Notes: generated from the sequence alone by a model not told the origin. Numbered from the stretch's first letter, positions 44,725-55,555 are shown. The stretch is DNA of 64,000 nucleotides from Methyloceanibacter caenitepidi (GCF_000828475.1 NZ_AP014648.1:2739400-2803399), one strand, 5' to 3'. Program-made: numbers and translations.

Positions 44725-45675
44725 ATGTCCGTTGTCGCCGAACCCGCGATCACTGAAATCTCCCGCGACCAGCCAAACGCCCCGGCAGACCGAGAAGCCC
44801 TCAAGAAGATCCGGCCCTATCAAGGCATGGTGGCTTGGCCGACCGTGTTTCTGGCGATCGGCATCGTGGCGTCTTTCGTGACCGTGTGCACGCTCGGAAC
44901 GCTGGGGATCATCCCGCTATGGCTCGGACTGATCCTCAACAGCCTCATTCTCTATGCGGACCAGACGCCGCTGCACGAGGCCTGCCACGGCAATATCGCC
45001 GGAAAGAACTCGCGCTATCTGTGGCTGAACCATCTCGTCGGCTATGTGTGCGGCACCATCCTGCTGCACGAATACAAAGCCTTCCGCTACATGCATCTGG
45101 CGCATCACCGGGAGACCAACGATCCCGAGCTCGATCCCGATCATTGGGTCGCGGTGAACAATCCGTTCCTGCTCGTGTGGCGTTGCCTGACGATCGTGTT
45201 CGTCTACCACAACTATTTTTGGCGCCACATCGCCTTCCATCCGCATGTGCCCGGCATGCGCAGCCTCTCGATCCAGATCGCTCTGATGAACGGCCTCTAC
45301 TACGCGGTCATCATCGGGCTCTGCGTGATCGGTTATTGGCGCGAAGTTCTGATGCTGTGGGTCCTGCCGCACATCTTCGCTTCCGCGCTCATCATCTACT
45401 TCTTCGCCTATCTGCCCCATAAGCCGCACAAGGTGCGCGAACGCTATCGCGACACGAACGTGTTCTGGGTGCACGGCAAGATCATCGAACCGATCGTGGA
45501 CTGGCTCTACCTGTTCCAGAACTTCCACCTGATCCACCACCTGTTCCCGCGCATCCCCTTCTACAAATACAAGGACGCATTTGCGGATCTGCGGCCGGTC
45601 CTGGAGAAGGAACACGCGCATATCTACGAGTACGATTTCGGCCCGCACCGCGAAGCCGCAACCGAGGCGCGCTAG
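44725..45675 (+). CDS. fatty acid desaturase family protein
   Basis: 316 aa from ATG 44725. Di-iron membrane enzyme with the three histidine boxes: HEACH, HLAHH and HLIHH, and about five hydrophobic segments between them. The family covers acyl-lipid desaturases and carotenoid ketolases/hydroxylases; the box pattern and length do not decide. No lipid or carotenoid genes are adjacent. Well-defined terminator downstream. Confidence 0.88.
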   Translation: MSVVAEPAITEISRDQPNAPADREALKKIRPYQGMVAWPTVFLAIGIVASFVTVCTLGTLGIIPLWLGLILNSLILYADQTPLHEACHGNIAGKNSRYLWLNHLVGYVCGTILLHEYKAFRYMHLAHHRETNDPELDPDHWVAVNNPFLLVWRCLTIVFVYHNYFWRHIAFHPHVPGMRSLSIQIALMNGLYYAVIIGLCVIGYWREVLMLWVLPHIFASALIIYFFAYLPHKPHKVRERYRDTNVFWVHGKIIEPIVDWLYLFQNFHLIHHLFPRIPFYKYKDAFADLRPVLEKEHAHIYEYDFGPHREAATEAR

Positions 45676-45704
45676 CGGCGCGCAAGCCTCACCGCGAATA
45701 CGAC

Positions 45705-45735
45705 AATAGCCGGGTGCGAACCCGGCTATTTTTTT
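45705..45735 (+). terminator. Rho-independent terminator of the desaturase gene
   Basis: AATAGCCGGG (45705-45714), loop TGCGAA, CCCGGCTATT (45721-45730), then five more T. Confidence 0.93.
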
Positions 45736-45764
45736 GCCACGGCGACGCTTGGCCGAAGATGGGG

Positions 45765-46406
45765 TCAGGCCAGCTTCCGCGCGACGATGAACGGCACGGA
45801 GACATCTGTCGCGAAGTGCCGGGTCTCGAGGATCTCGAACCCATGCGCCTCGATCTGCTGCTTGAGTTCCGCCTCGCGCTGAAAGCGGACATAGGGCGCC
45901 TTCCCCAAAGCCTGCAGGATGGGCAGAGCAATCTTCATCAGCCGCCACTTCAGCGGCGCCTTCGGCCCGAGCCCACAAAAGGTCTTTGAGATGAACAGAC
46001 CGCCCGGCTTCAGCACGGATGCGATCCGGCGCAGATCCTCATCGAGGGTGGGCAGCAGGTGCAAAAGGTTGAAGCCGAGCACCGCATCGAACGGCGTGTT
46101 CTTGGCTGCGATTTCGCCGACGGCCGCGGTTGTGAACTCGACGTTGCGCGCGCCTTTTTCGAAGGCCTTGTGGCTCGCGATGCGGATCATACCACTGGAG
46201 ATATCGCTGCCCACATACTCTTGGACACTGTCGCAGAGCCGCAGAGCCGTGGTGCCGGTACCGCACCCCACTTCCAACACACGCTGATCCTCTTCGAGGT
46301 AGTACCGCGTGCGATCGAGCGTGGCGTCGTAGGCCGCCTCGTTGGCGATCGGCTGCTTTGCATATTTCTCCGCCTGGGCGTCCCAAAACTGTGCTGCGTG
46401 AACCAT
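45765..46406 (-). CDS. class I SAM-dependent methyltransferase
   Basis: 213 aa from ATG 46406, with AAGGAG upstream. The SAM loop VLEVGCGTGTTALRL, DISSGMIRIA, and DAVLGFNLLHLLP followed by LKPGGLFISKT are motifs I to III. The N-terminus HAAQFWDAQAEKYAKQPI resembles small-molecule or quinone-type methyltransferases. The late PLKWRLMKIALPILQALGKAPYVRF region may contact a membrane. Divergent from a LysR gene that probably controls it. Substrate unknown. Confidence 0.85.
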   Translation of the reverse strand: MVHAAQFWDAQAEKYAKQPIANEAAYDATLDRTRYYLEEDQRVLEVGCGTGTTALRLCDSVQEYVGSDISSGMIRIASHKAFEKGARNVEFTTAAVGEIAAKNTPFDAVLGFNLLHLLPTLDEDLRRIASVLKPGGLFISKTFCGLGPKAPLKWRLMKIALPILQALGKAPYVRFQREAELKQQIEAHGFEILETRHFATDVSVPFIVARKLA

Positions 46407-46494
46407 GGATGGGCTCCTTTCGTGGACGCAGAGTGCCATGCATATTTCAAATGTGAATTGTCAAAATTCGCAGATTGTATATGCAAATTTGCAT
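46407..46494. promoter_or_regulatory. divergent promoter/operator between methyltransferase and LysR gene
   Basis: A/T-rich for this genome. ATGCAAATTTGCAT (46481-46494) is a perfect 14-bp palindrome that ends in the likely LysR start codon. ATGCATATTTCAAAT lies about 40 bases to the left as a partial second copy. LysR proteins commonly repress their own promoter from such sites. Confidence 0.5.
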
Positions 46495-47395
46495 GAACTG
46501 GCAGGCTATCACGTTCGACTGGAATCAGGTCAGGGCTTTTCTCGCGACGGCCGAAGAAGGCTCTTTTTCCGGCGCAGCTCGGGTCCTGGGGCTGACGCAG
46601 CCAACCCTTGGGCGTCAGGTCGCGGCGCTGGAAGAAGATCTCGGCGTCATGCTGTTCCAGCGGATCGGCCGAAACCTCGAACTGACCCCGTCGGGCCTTG
46701 AGCTTCTGGACCATGTCCGGGTCATGGGCGACGCGGCACACCGCGTGTCGCTGGCGGCCTCGGGACATAGCCAGGCCATCGACGGCGTGGTCCGGGTGAC
46801 GGCGACCAACATCTACGCGGTGTATTTCCTGCCGCCGGTCATCGAGCGCCTGCATGAGATCGCGCCGAACCTCGAAATCGACATCGTCGCGTCGAACGAG
46901 CTGCGTGACTTGAGGCGGCGCGAGGCCGATATCGCAATCCGCCACGTGCGCCCGCAAGAGCCGGAGCTCGTCGGACGGCTGGTCAACGAAAGCGACGGCA
47001 GCCTCTACGCCTCGAAACGCTATCTCAGCAAATATGGACGTCCCCGTTCGCCCGCGGACCTCGAGGGTCACTACTTCATCGGCAGCAACAACCAGCAAGA
47101 GATGGTGAACTATCTCGGCAGGCTTGGAATCACGCCTGCGCGCGAGAACTTCCGGTTCGGCTCCGACTGCGCCCTCGTCATGTGGGAGATGGCGCGCCAA
47201 GGCTTCGGCATGTGCCTCATGGCCGCTGCCGTCGCCACCAGGACGCCGGGCATGGAACCCGTCTTTCCCGACATGGCGCCCATGAAGTTCCCGACCTGGC
47301 TCGTCGCGCATCGGGAGCTCTACACAAGCCGCCGCATCAGGCTTGTCTACGACACGCTCGCCGAGTTTCTGTCGAACCAGAGCGAAACCTCCTGA
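46493..47395 (+). CDS. LysR-family transcriptional regulator
   Basis: 300 aa from ATG 46493; ATG 46481 and TTG 46475 are alternatives. HTH: NQVRAFLATAEEGSFSGAARVLGLTQPTLGRQVAALEE. The substrate-binding domain continues VVRVTATNIYAVYFLPPVIERL and READIAIRHVRP. Length is typical. The divergent methyltransferase is the likely target. Confidence 0.9.
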   Translation: MNWQAITFDWNQVRAFLATAEEGSFSGAARVLGLTQPTLGRQVAALEEDLGVMLFQRIGRNLELTPSGLELLDHVRVMGDAAHRVSLAASGHSQAIDGVVRVTATNIYAVYFLPPVIERLHEIAPNLEIDIVASNELRDLRRREADIAIRHVRPQEPELVGRLVNESDGSLYASKRYLSKYGRPRSPADLEGHYFIGSNNQQEMVNYLGRLGITPARENFRFGSDCALVMWEMARQGFGMCLMAAAVATRTPGMEPVFPDMAPMKFPTWLVAHRELYTSRRIRLVYDTLAEFLSNQSETS

Positions 47396-47600
47396 GCCCG
47401 CGGCAATAGTTCCGCCGGCCCGCGCATGCCGTGCAATAAGAAGCGCCGCTAGAGACGGCGCGCGACGGCTGCAAGCCCGCTCCGGACGGCATTTCTATAT
47501 CCGGCTGCGGCGCCGGGCATCAAGGGCGCCTTGTTCCGCATCAAAGTACGGCTGCGACAAATGTGCTAACGTCTTGGGGTCCTGGAGATTGGAGGGCGTC

Positions 47601-48023
47601 ATGACCAACAGAAGGCTCGCCGACATCTTGGGGGATCAGAGGCTCCTGGCGCTGAGGGAACATGCGCCGGTTCGCGAAGCCTGCCAGTGCATGTGGGAGC
47701 GCCGCAAGGGATCGGTCCTCGTGATCGATCAAGACAGCCGGCTCATCGGCATTTTCACCGGCCGCGATGCCGTACGCGTGCTCGCCGAAGGCCGGAACGC
47801 CGACGAGACACCCCTGCTCGAAGCGATGACGCCCAACCCTGTGACCGCGCGTCCCGCGGCCAGCGCCGTCGACGCCTTGCGCACCATGAGCGACCGGGGC
47901 ATCCGCCACCTTCCCGTGGTGGAGAATCACACGATTTTCGGCGTCGTCTCCCGCAACGACTTCAAGGGTATCGAGATCGATCGCCTCGACGAAGACGATC
48001 ACCTGTCGGAGTGTCTCCGCTAG
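47601..48023 (+). CDS. CBS-domain protein
   Basis: 140 aa from ATG 47601 (GGAGGG upstream), made of two CBS motifs: VREACQCMWERRKGSVLVIDQDSRLIGIFTGRDAVRVLAEG and AVDALRTMSDRGIRHLPVVENHTIFGVVSRNDFKGIE. Stand-alone CBS pairs bind adenine nucleotides and usually regulate a partner. Longer in-frame extension upstream has no support. No obvious partner adjacent; the convergent DM13 gene ends 4 bases away. Confidence 0.9.
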   Translation: MTNRRLADILGDQRLLALREHAPVREACQCMWERRKGSVLVIDQDSRLIGIFTGRDAVRVLAEGRNADETPLLEAMTPNPVTARPAASAVDALRTMSDRGIRHLPVVENHTIFGVVSRNDFKGIEIDRLDEDDHLSECLR

Positions 48024-48026
48024 GCG

Positions 48027-48521
48027 CTATGTCGCTCCTTGCTCGAATGTGAGGTCGGCCGGAGAGATCAGCACACCGAATTGTTGGCACCAGATGACCA
48101 CCGACGGAAACTTCTCGAGATCGACGCCGTCGGGGATCGCATAGTTCTGGCTGCCCTTGAAAGCCCGCAATCGCCCGAGGTCCACATACATCGTGTCCTT
48201 CACGTCGTCGGACGACCGGATACCGGCTTTCGGCACAAGATAGACGTGATAGTCGGGGCCCGGCCCAACCTCGAAGTCTTCGCCGAGAAAGACCGTCTTC
48301 GGATAGACGCTCACCTCGCCCTTGCCGTAGTGGATGGGATCGGCCGGGTTCGCATGAATGAATGTGCCCTTGGCGACGAGCGCGCCCGCCTCATTGCGGT
48401 CGAGCGTCTCCTTCGCCTCCGGCGGCGGGAACAGATAGGGGAAGGCGAAGATGCCGAGCCCCAGGCCCAGCACCAGCCCGATCAAAATGCCCGAAAAGAA
48501 TCCTTTGATGAATCGCCACAT
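48027..48521 (-). CDS. membrane-anchored DM13-domain protein
   Basis: 164 aa from ATG 48521, with GGAGGGG upstream. One N-terminal membrane helix (FFSGILIGLVLGLGLGIFAFPYLF). The periplasmic DM13 domain has GTFIHANPADPIHYGKGEVSVY, DFEVGPGPDYHVYLVPK, and VVIWCQQFGVLISPADLTF with the conserved Cys. DM13 is predicted to take part in redox reactions; the function in bacteria is unproven. Confidence 0.85.
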   Translation of the reverse strand: MWRFIKGFFSGILIGLVLGLGLGIFAFPYLFPPPEAKETLDRNEAGALVAKGTFIHANPADPIHYGKGEVSVYPKTVFLGEDFEVGPGPDYHVYLVPKAGIRSSDDVKDTMYVDLGRLRAFKGSQNYAIPDGVDLEKFPSVVIWCQQFGVLISPADLTFEQGAT

Positions 48522-48768
48522 GTCACCCCCCTCCGATGCCCGTCGACCACGCCCAGCGAGGCTAGGAGCTTGCCATGGCGTGGGCATGAAGGCGAGCGGC
48601 GTAGCACCGTTCGAACGGATACGTTCGCAAGAGCCTCTTGGTGAAGTCTTCGCCCTCCTGATCCGACCAACTCTGCGAGACTTTGCAATTGTTAGTTGTT
48701 TGGCGCCATAGTGGAAGAGTCTTCGCAAACCTCGTCCTGCAGTTGGCACAGGAAAAAGCACTGAGAGC

Positions 48769-49446
48769 ATGATGCGAACACCGACCGCCCTGTTGATATT
48801 GATTGCCTGCTCGGTTTGGGTCTTGCCCGTTGTCGCTCCTGCGTCGCCGAAATGGCTCCCAATCGAGAAGTCTGAAGTCTTGGCATTGTTTGTCAGTGAG
48901 TTCGGACTCGGCAATGACGACATTCTGTCGATGGAACAGTGGCTAAATCAGTTGCGTATCAAATATGCGGATGACCCCAAACGCTTGGCGCGCGTGAACG
49001 AAGAACAATCAAGGATGAAGGCAGAGCAAGGGGACGAAGACGAAATCTGGTTCGTGGGTAGACGCTCGCTTCCTCTCTTGGTTGCGATGATAGGAGTTGG
49101 AGAACAGGTCCACTCGCTTCGCATAGGAGTTCCAGTTGTGAACCTCTCCAAGGAAGAAGGTGAACGAACTTTTAGAGTCCTGTCAGACCTTTTCGAAGCC
49201 ATCTATCCCGATTGGTCTGATGCCAAGAACTGGCCAACCACGAGCCTAAAGGACTCGTGGAATCGTCTTGCAGCGATGCAACGTGGCGATGACCCGGACA
49301 AGACCCTTGTGCGAGAGACCCGAAATGGGATTACAAGCACCACATTTGGAGTCCCACCTGACCTCGTGATCTATGCAGTAACCGTGCGGAAACGGTGCCT
49401 GCCGACCGCAACCACCGGAAATCCGTATGAACGTATTGTCTGCTAA
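48769..49446 (+). CDS. exported protein of unknown function, A/T-rich
   Basis: 225 aa. Signal peptide (LLILIACSVWVLPVVAPAS) then a globular chain of mixed composition with conserved-looking FGLGNDDILSMEQWLNQLRIKY, RRSLPLLVAMIGVGE, and EAIYPDWSDAKNWP. Two Cys near the end (KRCLP, RIVC) could form a disulfide. I recognise no family. The gene uses visibly more A/T than its neighbours, which suggests recent transfer. It overlaps the convergent usg stop by 4 bases. Confidence 0.65.
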   Translation: MMRTPTALLILIACSVWVLPVVAPASPKWLPIEKSEVLALFVSEFGLGNDDILSMEQWLNQLRIKYADDPKRLARVNEEQSRMKAEQGDEDEIWFVGRRSLPLLVAMIGVGEQVHSLRIGVPVVNLSKEEGERTFRVLSDLFEAIYPDWSDAKNWPTTSLKDSWNRLAAMQRGDDPDKTLVRETRNGITSTTFGVPPDLVIYAVTVRKRCLPTATTGNPYERIVC

Positions 49447-49709
49447 TGCACCTGTAGTTCGCCCGCCACGAAGCTGAACTCGGTCGGAGAGATCAGCGCC
49501 TTGTGCGCCACGCGCACCCGGTAGAGAGGCCCGTCCAGACTGGCGCTCCAAAAATCGAGGAACTCTGAGAGCCGCGGGAAACGCGGCGCAAGATCGAAAT
49601 CCTGCCAGACATAGCTCTGCAGAAGCTCCCGGTGATCGGGCAAGCGATAGAGAATTTCGGCTGTGGTGAGCGAATACCCAGCCATTTGATCGGCGAAGGC
49701 CTGGTCCAT
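49443..49709 (-). CDS. usg: Usg family protein
   Basis: 88 aa from ATG 49709 (GAGGA upstream); ATG 49733 would add 8. The Usg pattern is plain: GYSLTTAEILYRLPDHRELLQSYVWQDFDLAPRFPRLSEFLDFW and LYRVRVAHKALISP. Named from an ORF near the Caulobacter trp operon; function unknown. Divergent from groES here. Confidence 0.9.
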   Translation of the reverse strand: MDQAFADQMAGYSLTTAEILYRLPDHRELLQSYVWQDFDLAPRFPRLSEFLDFWSASLDGPLYRVRVAHKALISPTEFSFVAGELQVH

Positions 49710-49807
49710 CAATCCTCGTCCCCCATTTTTCATAGTGTTTTGGACTCTTCGATGCTATGACCGTCCCGCACCCTCGTCCAGACGATTTATTGAGCAATAT
49801 CAGCGCA

Positions 49808-49834
49808 TTGGCAGCACACGATGGGGAGTGCTAA
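49808..49834. promoter_or_regulatory. degenerate CIRCE-like element (upstream copy)
   Basis: TTGGCAGCA (49808-49816), 9 bases, GAGTGCTAA (49826-49834). The right arm is a perfect CIRCE half-site. The left arm matches TTAGCACTC only in part. The 9-9-9 spacing is exact. Confidence 0.55.
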
Positions 49835-49838
49835 TTTT

Positions 49839-49865
49839 TTGGCACTCCCACCTTGAAAGTGCCAA
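49839..49865. promoter_or_regulatory. CIRCE element, HrcA operator of groESL
   Basis: TTGGCACTC (49839-49847), 9 bases, AAGTGCCAA (49857-49865). It matches TTAGCACTC-N9-GAGTGCTAA with 9-9-9 geometry and one mismatch between arms. It overlaps the -35 of the groES promoter, so HrcA binding would block transcription. Confidence 0.88.
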
Positions 49866-49881
49866 AAACCCGCTCTAAATA
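49853..49881 (+). promoter_or_regulatory. groESL promoter
   Basis: TTGAAA (49853-49858), 17 bases, TAAATA (49876-49881), a good housekeeping-type promoter about 80 bases before groES. CTTGAAA also fits the -35 of heat-shock sigma RpoH, so dual control is possible. Confidence 0.6.
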
Positions 49882-49964
49882 GGCTCTCAGAGGATCCCGG
49901 TTCTCGGGTAACACCCTCGATTCACGACAATTTTTTGGACAATCTGTCTGGAGGAGTAAGCAAG

Positions 49965-50282
49965 ATGAAGTTTCGTCCATTGCATGATCGCGTCGTAGTG
50001 CGCCGGATCGATGAGGACGAACGGACCGCTGGCGGCATCATCATTCCCGATACGGCCAAGGAAAAGCCGCAGCAAGGCGAAGTCGTCGCTGTGGGCCCGG
50101 GCGTTGCCGACGACAAGGGTCAGGTCCAGCCGCTCGACGTCCAGGTGGGCGATCGTGTGCTATTCGGCAAGTGGTCGGGCACCGAGGTCAAGATCGACGG
50201 CGACGACGTTCTCATCATGAAGGAGAGCGACATTCTCGGCGTCCTCGAAGGAGCCACCGCCGCGAAGAAGAAGGCCGCGTAG
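49965..50282 (+). CDS. groES: co-chaperonin GroES
   Basis: 105 aa from ATG 49965, with CTGGAGGAG upstream. [29 protein letters not shown] with the mobile loop, [41 protein letters not shown] are standard. The lid for GroEL. Heat-inducible through CIRCE. Confidence 0.98.
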   Translation: MKFRPLHDRVVVRRIDEDERTAGGIIIPDTAKEKPQQGEVVAVGPGVADDKGQVQPLDVQVGDRVLFGKWSGTEVKIDGDDVLIMKESDILGVLEGATAAKKKAA

Positions 50283-50302
50283 CGAGACCGCTAGCGCCTT
50301 AA

Positions 50303-52033
<1,731 letters not shown>

Positions 52034-52081
52034 GCCTGCACCCTTTCCGTCGCGTCCTTTCCGGACGTACCGAGAAACGAG

Positions 52082-52110
52082 AAAGCCGCGCCTTCGGGCG
52101 CGGCTTTTTT
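52082..52110 (+). terminator. Rho-independent terminator of groESL
   Basis: AAAGCCGCGCC (52082-52092), loop TTCG, GGCGCGGCTTT (52097-52107), then TTT. Tetraloop TTCG makes it very stable. Confidence 0.95.
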
Positions 52111-52117
52111 CTTGGCG

Positions 52118-53419
52118 CTAGCCGTCGCGGTCCGCGGCAAGCTTCCCGGCGATCATCAAAAGTCCTTCCCGATCCTCCGCGAAGCCGCCCGCGATCCAGC
52201 GCTGCTCGACTGCGCGGAGCATGTCGCCGATCTCGGGGCCCGAGAATTTTCCGAGCGCCGTGATGTCCGGTCCGCGCAAGGGGAACACCGGCGCCTCCCA
52301 GCTGCCGGTCAGCGTCGCCGCACGCTGCCAATCGGGATCGGTTGCGGGCGCCGCGCGGGTCGCCCAAGCCAAAAGCGCCCGCGCGGCATAGTCGTCCGGT
52401 CCCAGCCGATAGAGCTTGCGCTTGGCCGCCGCCTCGTCCGGCAAGGCCTCGTCGAACGGCTCGCCGGCGAGGGCGAGGAGCGCCTGTTCCGCATTGGAGA
52501 GCTTGAACCGGCGCGCAAGCCGCTTGGCGTCCTCGGGCACGAAAACCGCAAGGGCCGCCAGCCGCAAGATGGCACTGGGCTCCCGGTCGAGGGCCGCCTC
52601 GATCTCGACGAGACGATCGAAGCGCGGCAGGCGCGGCACGCTCCCGAGAATGTCGCAGAGCAGTCCAGAGGCGAAGAGTACCGACACCGCTTCGCACGCG
52701 CGCGGCGCGACCAGCAAGCGCTTCAACTCGCTCGCCACGCGCTCCGCGGAGAGCTTGCGTAGGCCCTTCCGTTCACGCACGCAGGCCGACAGCCCTTCCG
52801 CATCGAAGGCGCCACGGCCGTAGGACGCGTTAAACCGGAAGAAGCGCAGAATACGCAAATAGTCTTCCTTGATGCGCTGAACCGGATCGCCGATGAAGCG
52901 CACGCGTCCCGCAACGAGATCCCGATAGCCGCCGAGCGGGTCGAACAGCGTGCCGTCCGCGTCCGCATAGAGCGCGTTGATCGTGAAGTCCCGGCGCGCT
53001 GCATCCTCGGCCCAGTCCTCGGTGAACGCGACCGTGGCGTGGCGCCCGAACGTCTCCACGTCCCGCCGCAACGTCGTCACCTCGAACGAGACGCCGCCGG
53101 CAACCACCGTCACCGTCCCGTGGGGAAGGCCGGTCGGGATGGCCTTGAGACCGGCCTTGCGCGCCCGCGCGATGACCGTCTCCGGGTGGACCGTCGTGGC
53201 GAAGTCCACATCCGCGACCGGCAATCCGAGCAGCGCATCGCGCACGGCCCCGCCAACCGCGCGGGTCGCGCCGGTCTCGCCCGAGAGCGCCGCGAACACG
53301 CGGACGGTCTCAGGCCGTGCGAGCCACGCAGCGCCCTTGAGCGACGGCAAAGGCAGATTCTCGACCGGGTCTGCCGTCTTGTCGTGGGTCTTGTCTTGGG
53401 TTGTGTCGCGTTCGGCCAT
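52118..53419 (-). CDS. cca: CCA-adding/poly(A)-type tRNA nucleotidyltransferase
   Basis: 433 aa from ATG 53419. Class II nucleotidyltransferase: TRAVGGAVRDALLGLPVADVDFATT (motif A with the DxD), GTVTVVAGGVSFEVTTLRRD, RRDFTINALYAD, and RIKEDYLRILRFFRF. The C-terminal helical domain lacks an HD motif. It adds or repairs the tRNA 3' CCA. The family also includes poly(A) polymerase; the alphaproteobacterial context (downstream of a DUF6111 gene) favours CCA. Confidence 0.93.
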   Translation of the reverse strand: MAERDTTQDKTHDKTADPVENLPLPSLKGAAWLARPETVRVFAALSGETGATRAVGGAVRDALLGLPVADVDFATTVHPETVIARARKAGLKAIPTGLPHGTVTVVAGGVSFEVTTLRRDVETFGRHATVAFTEDWAEDAARRDFTINALYADADGTLFDPLGGYRDLVAGRVRFIGDPVQRIKEDYLRILRFFRFNASYGRGAFDAEGLSACVRERKGLRKLSAERVASELKRLLVAPRACEAVSVLFASGLLCDILGSVPRLPRFDRLVEIEAALDREPSAILRLAALAVFVPEDAKRLARRFKLSNAEQALLALAGEPFDEALPDEAAAKRKLYRLGPDDYAARALLAWATRAAPATDPDWQRAATLTGSWEAPVFPLRGPDITALGKFSGPEIGDMLRAVEQRWIAGGFAEDREGLLMIAGKLAADRDG

Positions 53420-53465
53420 GGAGGTTGATCCGAATGGCGGTTGGTCCGACAGGATGGGCCAAACG

Positions 53466-53726
53466 TCAATTGATCCCACCCGGTTTGATGACGCCGTCTT
53501 CGAGAACAGACGGTTGGTAACTGCCTTCGCGATCGCCGCCGGTGAACTCCACCAGCGTGAGCAGGCCGACGAACAGGACGATAAGGCCGGCAAGGATGAG
53601 CCACAGGAACGGCGCCCCGGCCATGGCGCGATTGGCAGCGACGCCCTTCACCCATACCACATAGGCCGCGTAGATCAGGAAAGGCAGCAGAAACAACAGG
53701 ATGTTGATGAGAACAATGCGCAACAT
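53466..53726 (-). CDS. DUF6111 family small membrane protein
   Basis: 86 aa with two hydrophobic segments (VLINILLFLLPFLIYAAYVVWV; APFLWLILAGLIVLFVGLLTLV) and a polar C-terminus (GSYQPSVLEDGVIKPG). Found upstream of cca in many Hyphomicrobiales from memory. The 46-base gap makes cotranscription with cca likely. Function unknown. Confidence 0.83.
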   Translation of the reverse strand: MLRIVLINILLFLLPFLIYAAYVVWVKGVAANRAMAGAPFLWLILAGLIVLFVGLLTLVEFTGGDREGSYQPSVLEDGVIKPGGIN

Positions 53727-53839
53727 CGCGTTCGGCAGTCTCCCCTTGTCGGCGGTTAATGGCGTTCTGCGAGCGCCTTTGTGCGCGAGCTTAGCTGTGG
53801 CTCACGCACATTGCGAGCGCGCTTTCCCCGCACTCGGCC

Positions 53840-54382
53840 TCACTCGTCCATGGGAAAGGGAAAGAACGCGCCGCCGCTCCAAACCCCGAGCCCTTCATCG
53901 GTCTCAACGGTCAGCTCGGCGAGCTCATAATAGACAGCCCGTGACAGCTGGGCTCGCAGGCCGTCCCGGACTTCAACGAAGGGGGCCCGGCCCCCTTCCG
54001 GCTCGGCGCGAAAACCGATGGCATGTTCGGGACTCGCGGTGACTTCGTCGTCCACATTGGTGGTGAAGGTGAGGCGCTGCTCGGGCCCCTCCCCGTCCCG
54101 TGTCATCGAGATCGCGATAAACGGCTCGCCCTCGACCTCGATCGGCACTTTCTCCACGGGGGTGACGAGGTAGAACCCGTCGTCTTCGCGTCTCAGCACG
54201 GTGGAAAACAGCTTCACGAGCGGCTTCCGGCCGATCGGCGAGCCTTCGTAGTACCAAGTGCCGTCGCGGGCGATTTTCAGGCCAATATCCCCGCAAACAT
54301 TAAGCTTTGGCAATGATGGCTCGGCCTGTTTGCCGCCATCACTGGCAGATGCTACGAGTCCTTGGGAGTACTTATTAGGCAT
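53840..54382 (-). CDS. DUF1285 family protein
   Basis: 180 aa from ATG 54382; a longer in-frame start lies at 54418. Typical segments: CGDIGLKIARDGTWYYEGSPIGRKPLVKLFSTVLRREDDGFYLVTPVEKVPIEVE, LTFTTNVDDEVTASPEHAIGF, and the end FVEVRDGLRAQLSRAVYYELAE. Cytoplasmic, function unknown; it often stands divergent from moxR in alphaproteobacteria, as here. Confidence 0.9.
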   Translation of the reverse strand: MPNKYSQGLVASASDGGKQAEPSLPKLNVCGDIGLKIARDGTWYYEGSPIGRKPLVKLFSTVLRREDDGFYLVTPVEKVPIEVEGEPFIAISMTRDGEGPEQRLTFTTNVDDEVTASPEHAIGFRAEPEGGRAPFVEVRDGLRAQLSRAVYYELAELTVETDEGLGVWSGGAFFPFPMDE

Positions 54383-54552
54383 TGTCGTATTCAGCCCAAA
54401 ACGACCTTGTGTTCGCAAGAAAGAACTTAAGAGACACGAACAAGGGATTGTGATCCGATTGCCGGCGAAAGTGTTCTGCTTCCATACGACCTTAGCCCTA
54501 TTTTTCCTCCACCTTGTGGATTCACCGAAACGGAAATGTAGATAAGACAGTC

Positions 54553-55548
54553 ATGACCACACTTGAATCGGAGCCCCAGCTCGTCGACCGCCTCGACGAA
54601 ATCGGAAGCAAAATACAAGATGTACGCGAGGCGACCTCCTCCGTCATCTTCGGTCAGGAGCGGGTCATCGATTTGGCGCTGGTGACGCTGCTCTCGGGCG
54701 GCCACGCGCTCCTCATCGGCGTGCCGGGTCTTGCCAAGACGAGCCTCGTGGAAACGCTGGGCGCCGTGCTCGGCCTCGAGAACAAGCGCATTCAGTTCAC
54801 GCCGGACCTGATGCCGTCCGACATCGTGGGCTCCGAAGTCCTGGAAGAAGATTCGAGCGGCAAGCGCGAGTTCCGCTTCGTCAAGGGACCGATCTTCACC
54901 CAGCTTCTGATGGCCGACGAGATCAACCGCGCGAGCCCCAAGACGCAGTCGGCTCTGCTGCAGGCCATGCAGGAGCACCACGTGACCATGGCCGGCGTCC
55001 GTCATGACGTACCCTTGCCGTTCCACGTGCTCGCGACGCAGAATCCGCTGGAGCAGGAAGGCACGTATCCGCTGCCCGAAGCGCAGCTCGACCGTTTCCT
55101 CTTGCAAGTCGACGTGTCCTACCCGGATGCCGACTCCGAGCGGCGCATGCTGTTCGCCACCACGGGCACCGAGGAGCGCAAACTCAAGACGATCCTGTCC
55201 GCCGAGGAACTGATGGTCGCGCAACGCCTGGTCCGCCAATTGCCCGTGGGCGATCAAGTGGTGGACGCTATTCTGAAGCTCGTCCGCTCCGCCCGTCCCG
55301 GCACCGGCATCGACCAGACATTGGACGAGATGATCGCCTGGGGTCCCGGCCCCCGCGCGAGTCAGGCGCTGATGCTGGCCGTTCGCGCCAAGGCCATGAT
55401 GGAGGGCCGTCTGGCCCCGTCCGTGGACGACGTGATCGATCTAGCCGAACCCGTCCTGAAGCACCGCATGTCGCTGACCTTCGCCGCCCGCGCCGAAGGG
55501 GTCGAGATGAGCGACATGATGGCAAGGCTCATCGAGCCGCTGAAGTAG
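54553..55548 (+). CDS. moxR: MoxR-family AAA ATPase
   Basis: 331 aa from ATG 54553. Walker [16 protein letters not shown], Walker [25 protein letters not shown], sensor 1 [27 protein letters not shown]. MoxR proteins act as chaperone-like ATPases together with von Willebrand-type partners. It leads the four-gene operon moxR-DUF58-DUF4159-vWA, with gaps of 7, overlap of 4 and 3 bases. Confidence 0.95.
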   Translation: MTTLESEPQLVDRLDEIGSKIQDVREATSSVIFGQERVIDLALVTLLSGGHALLIGVPGLAKTSLVETLGAVLGLENKRIQFTPDLMPSDIVGSEVLEEDSSGKREFRFVKGPIFTQLLMADEINRASPKTQSALLQAMQEHHVTMAGVRHDVPLPFHVLATQNPLEQEGTYPLPEAQLDRFLLQVDVSYPDADSERRMLFATTGTEERKLKTILSAEELMVAQRLVRQLPVGDQVVDAILKLVRSARPGTGIDQTLDEMIAWGPGPRASQALMLAVRAKAMMEGRLAPSVDDVIDLAEPVLKHRMSLTFAARAEGVEMSDMMARLIEPLK

Positions 55549-55555
55549 GCCAGCA

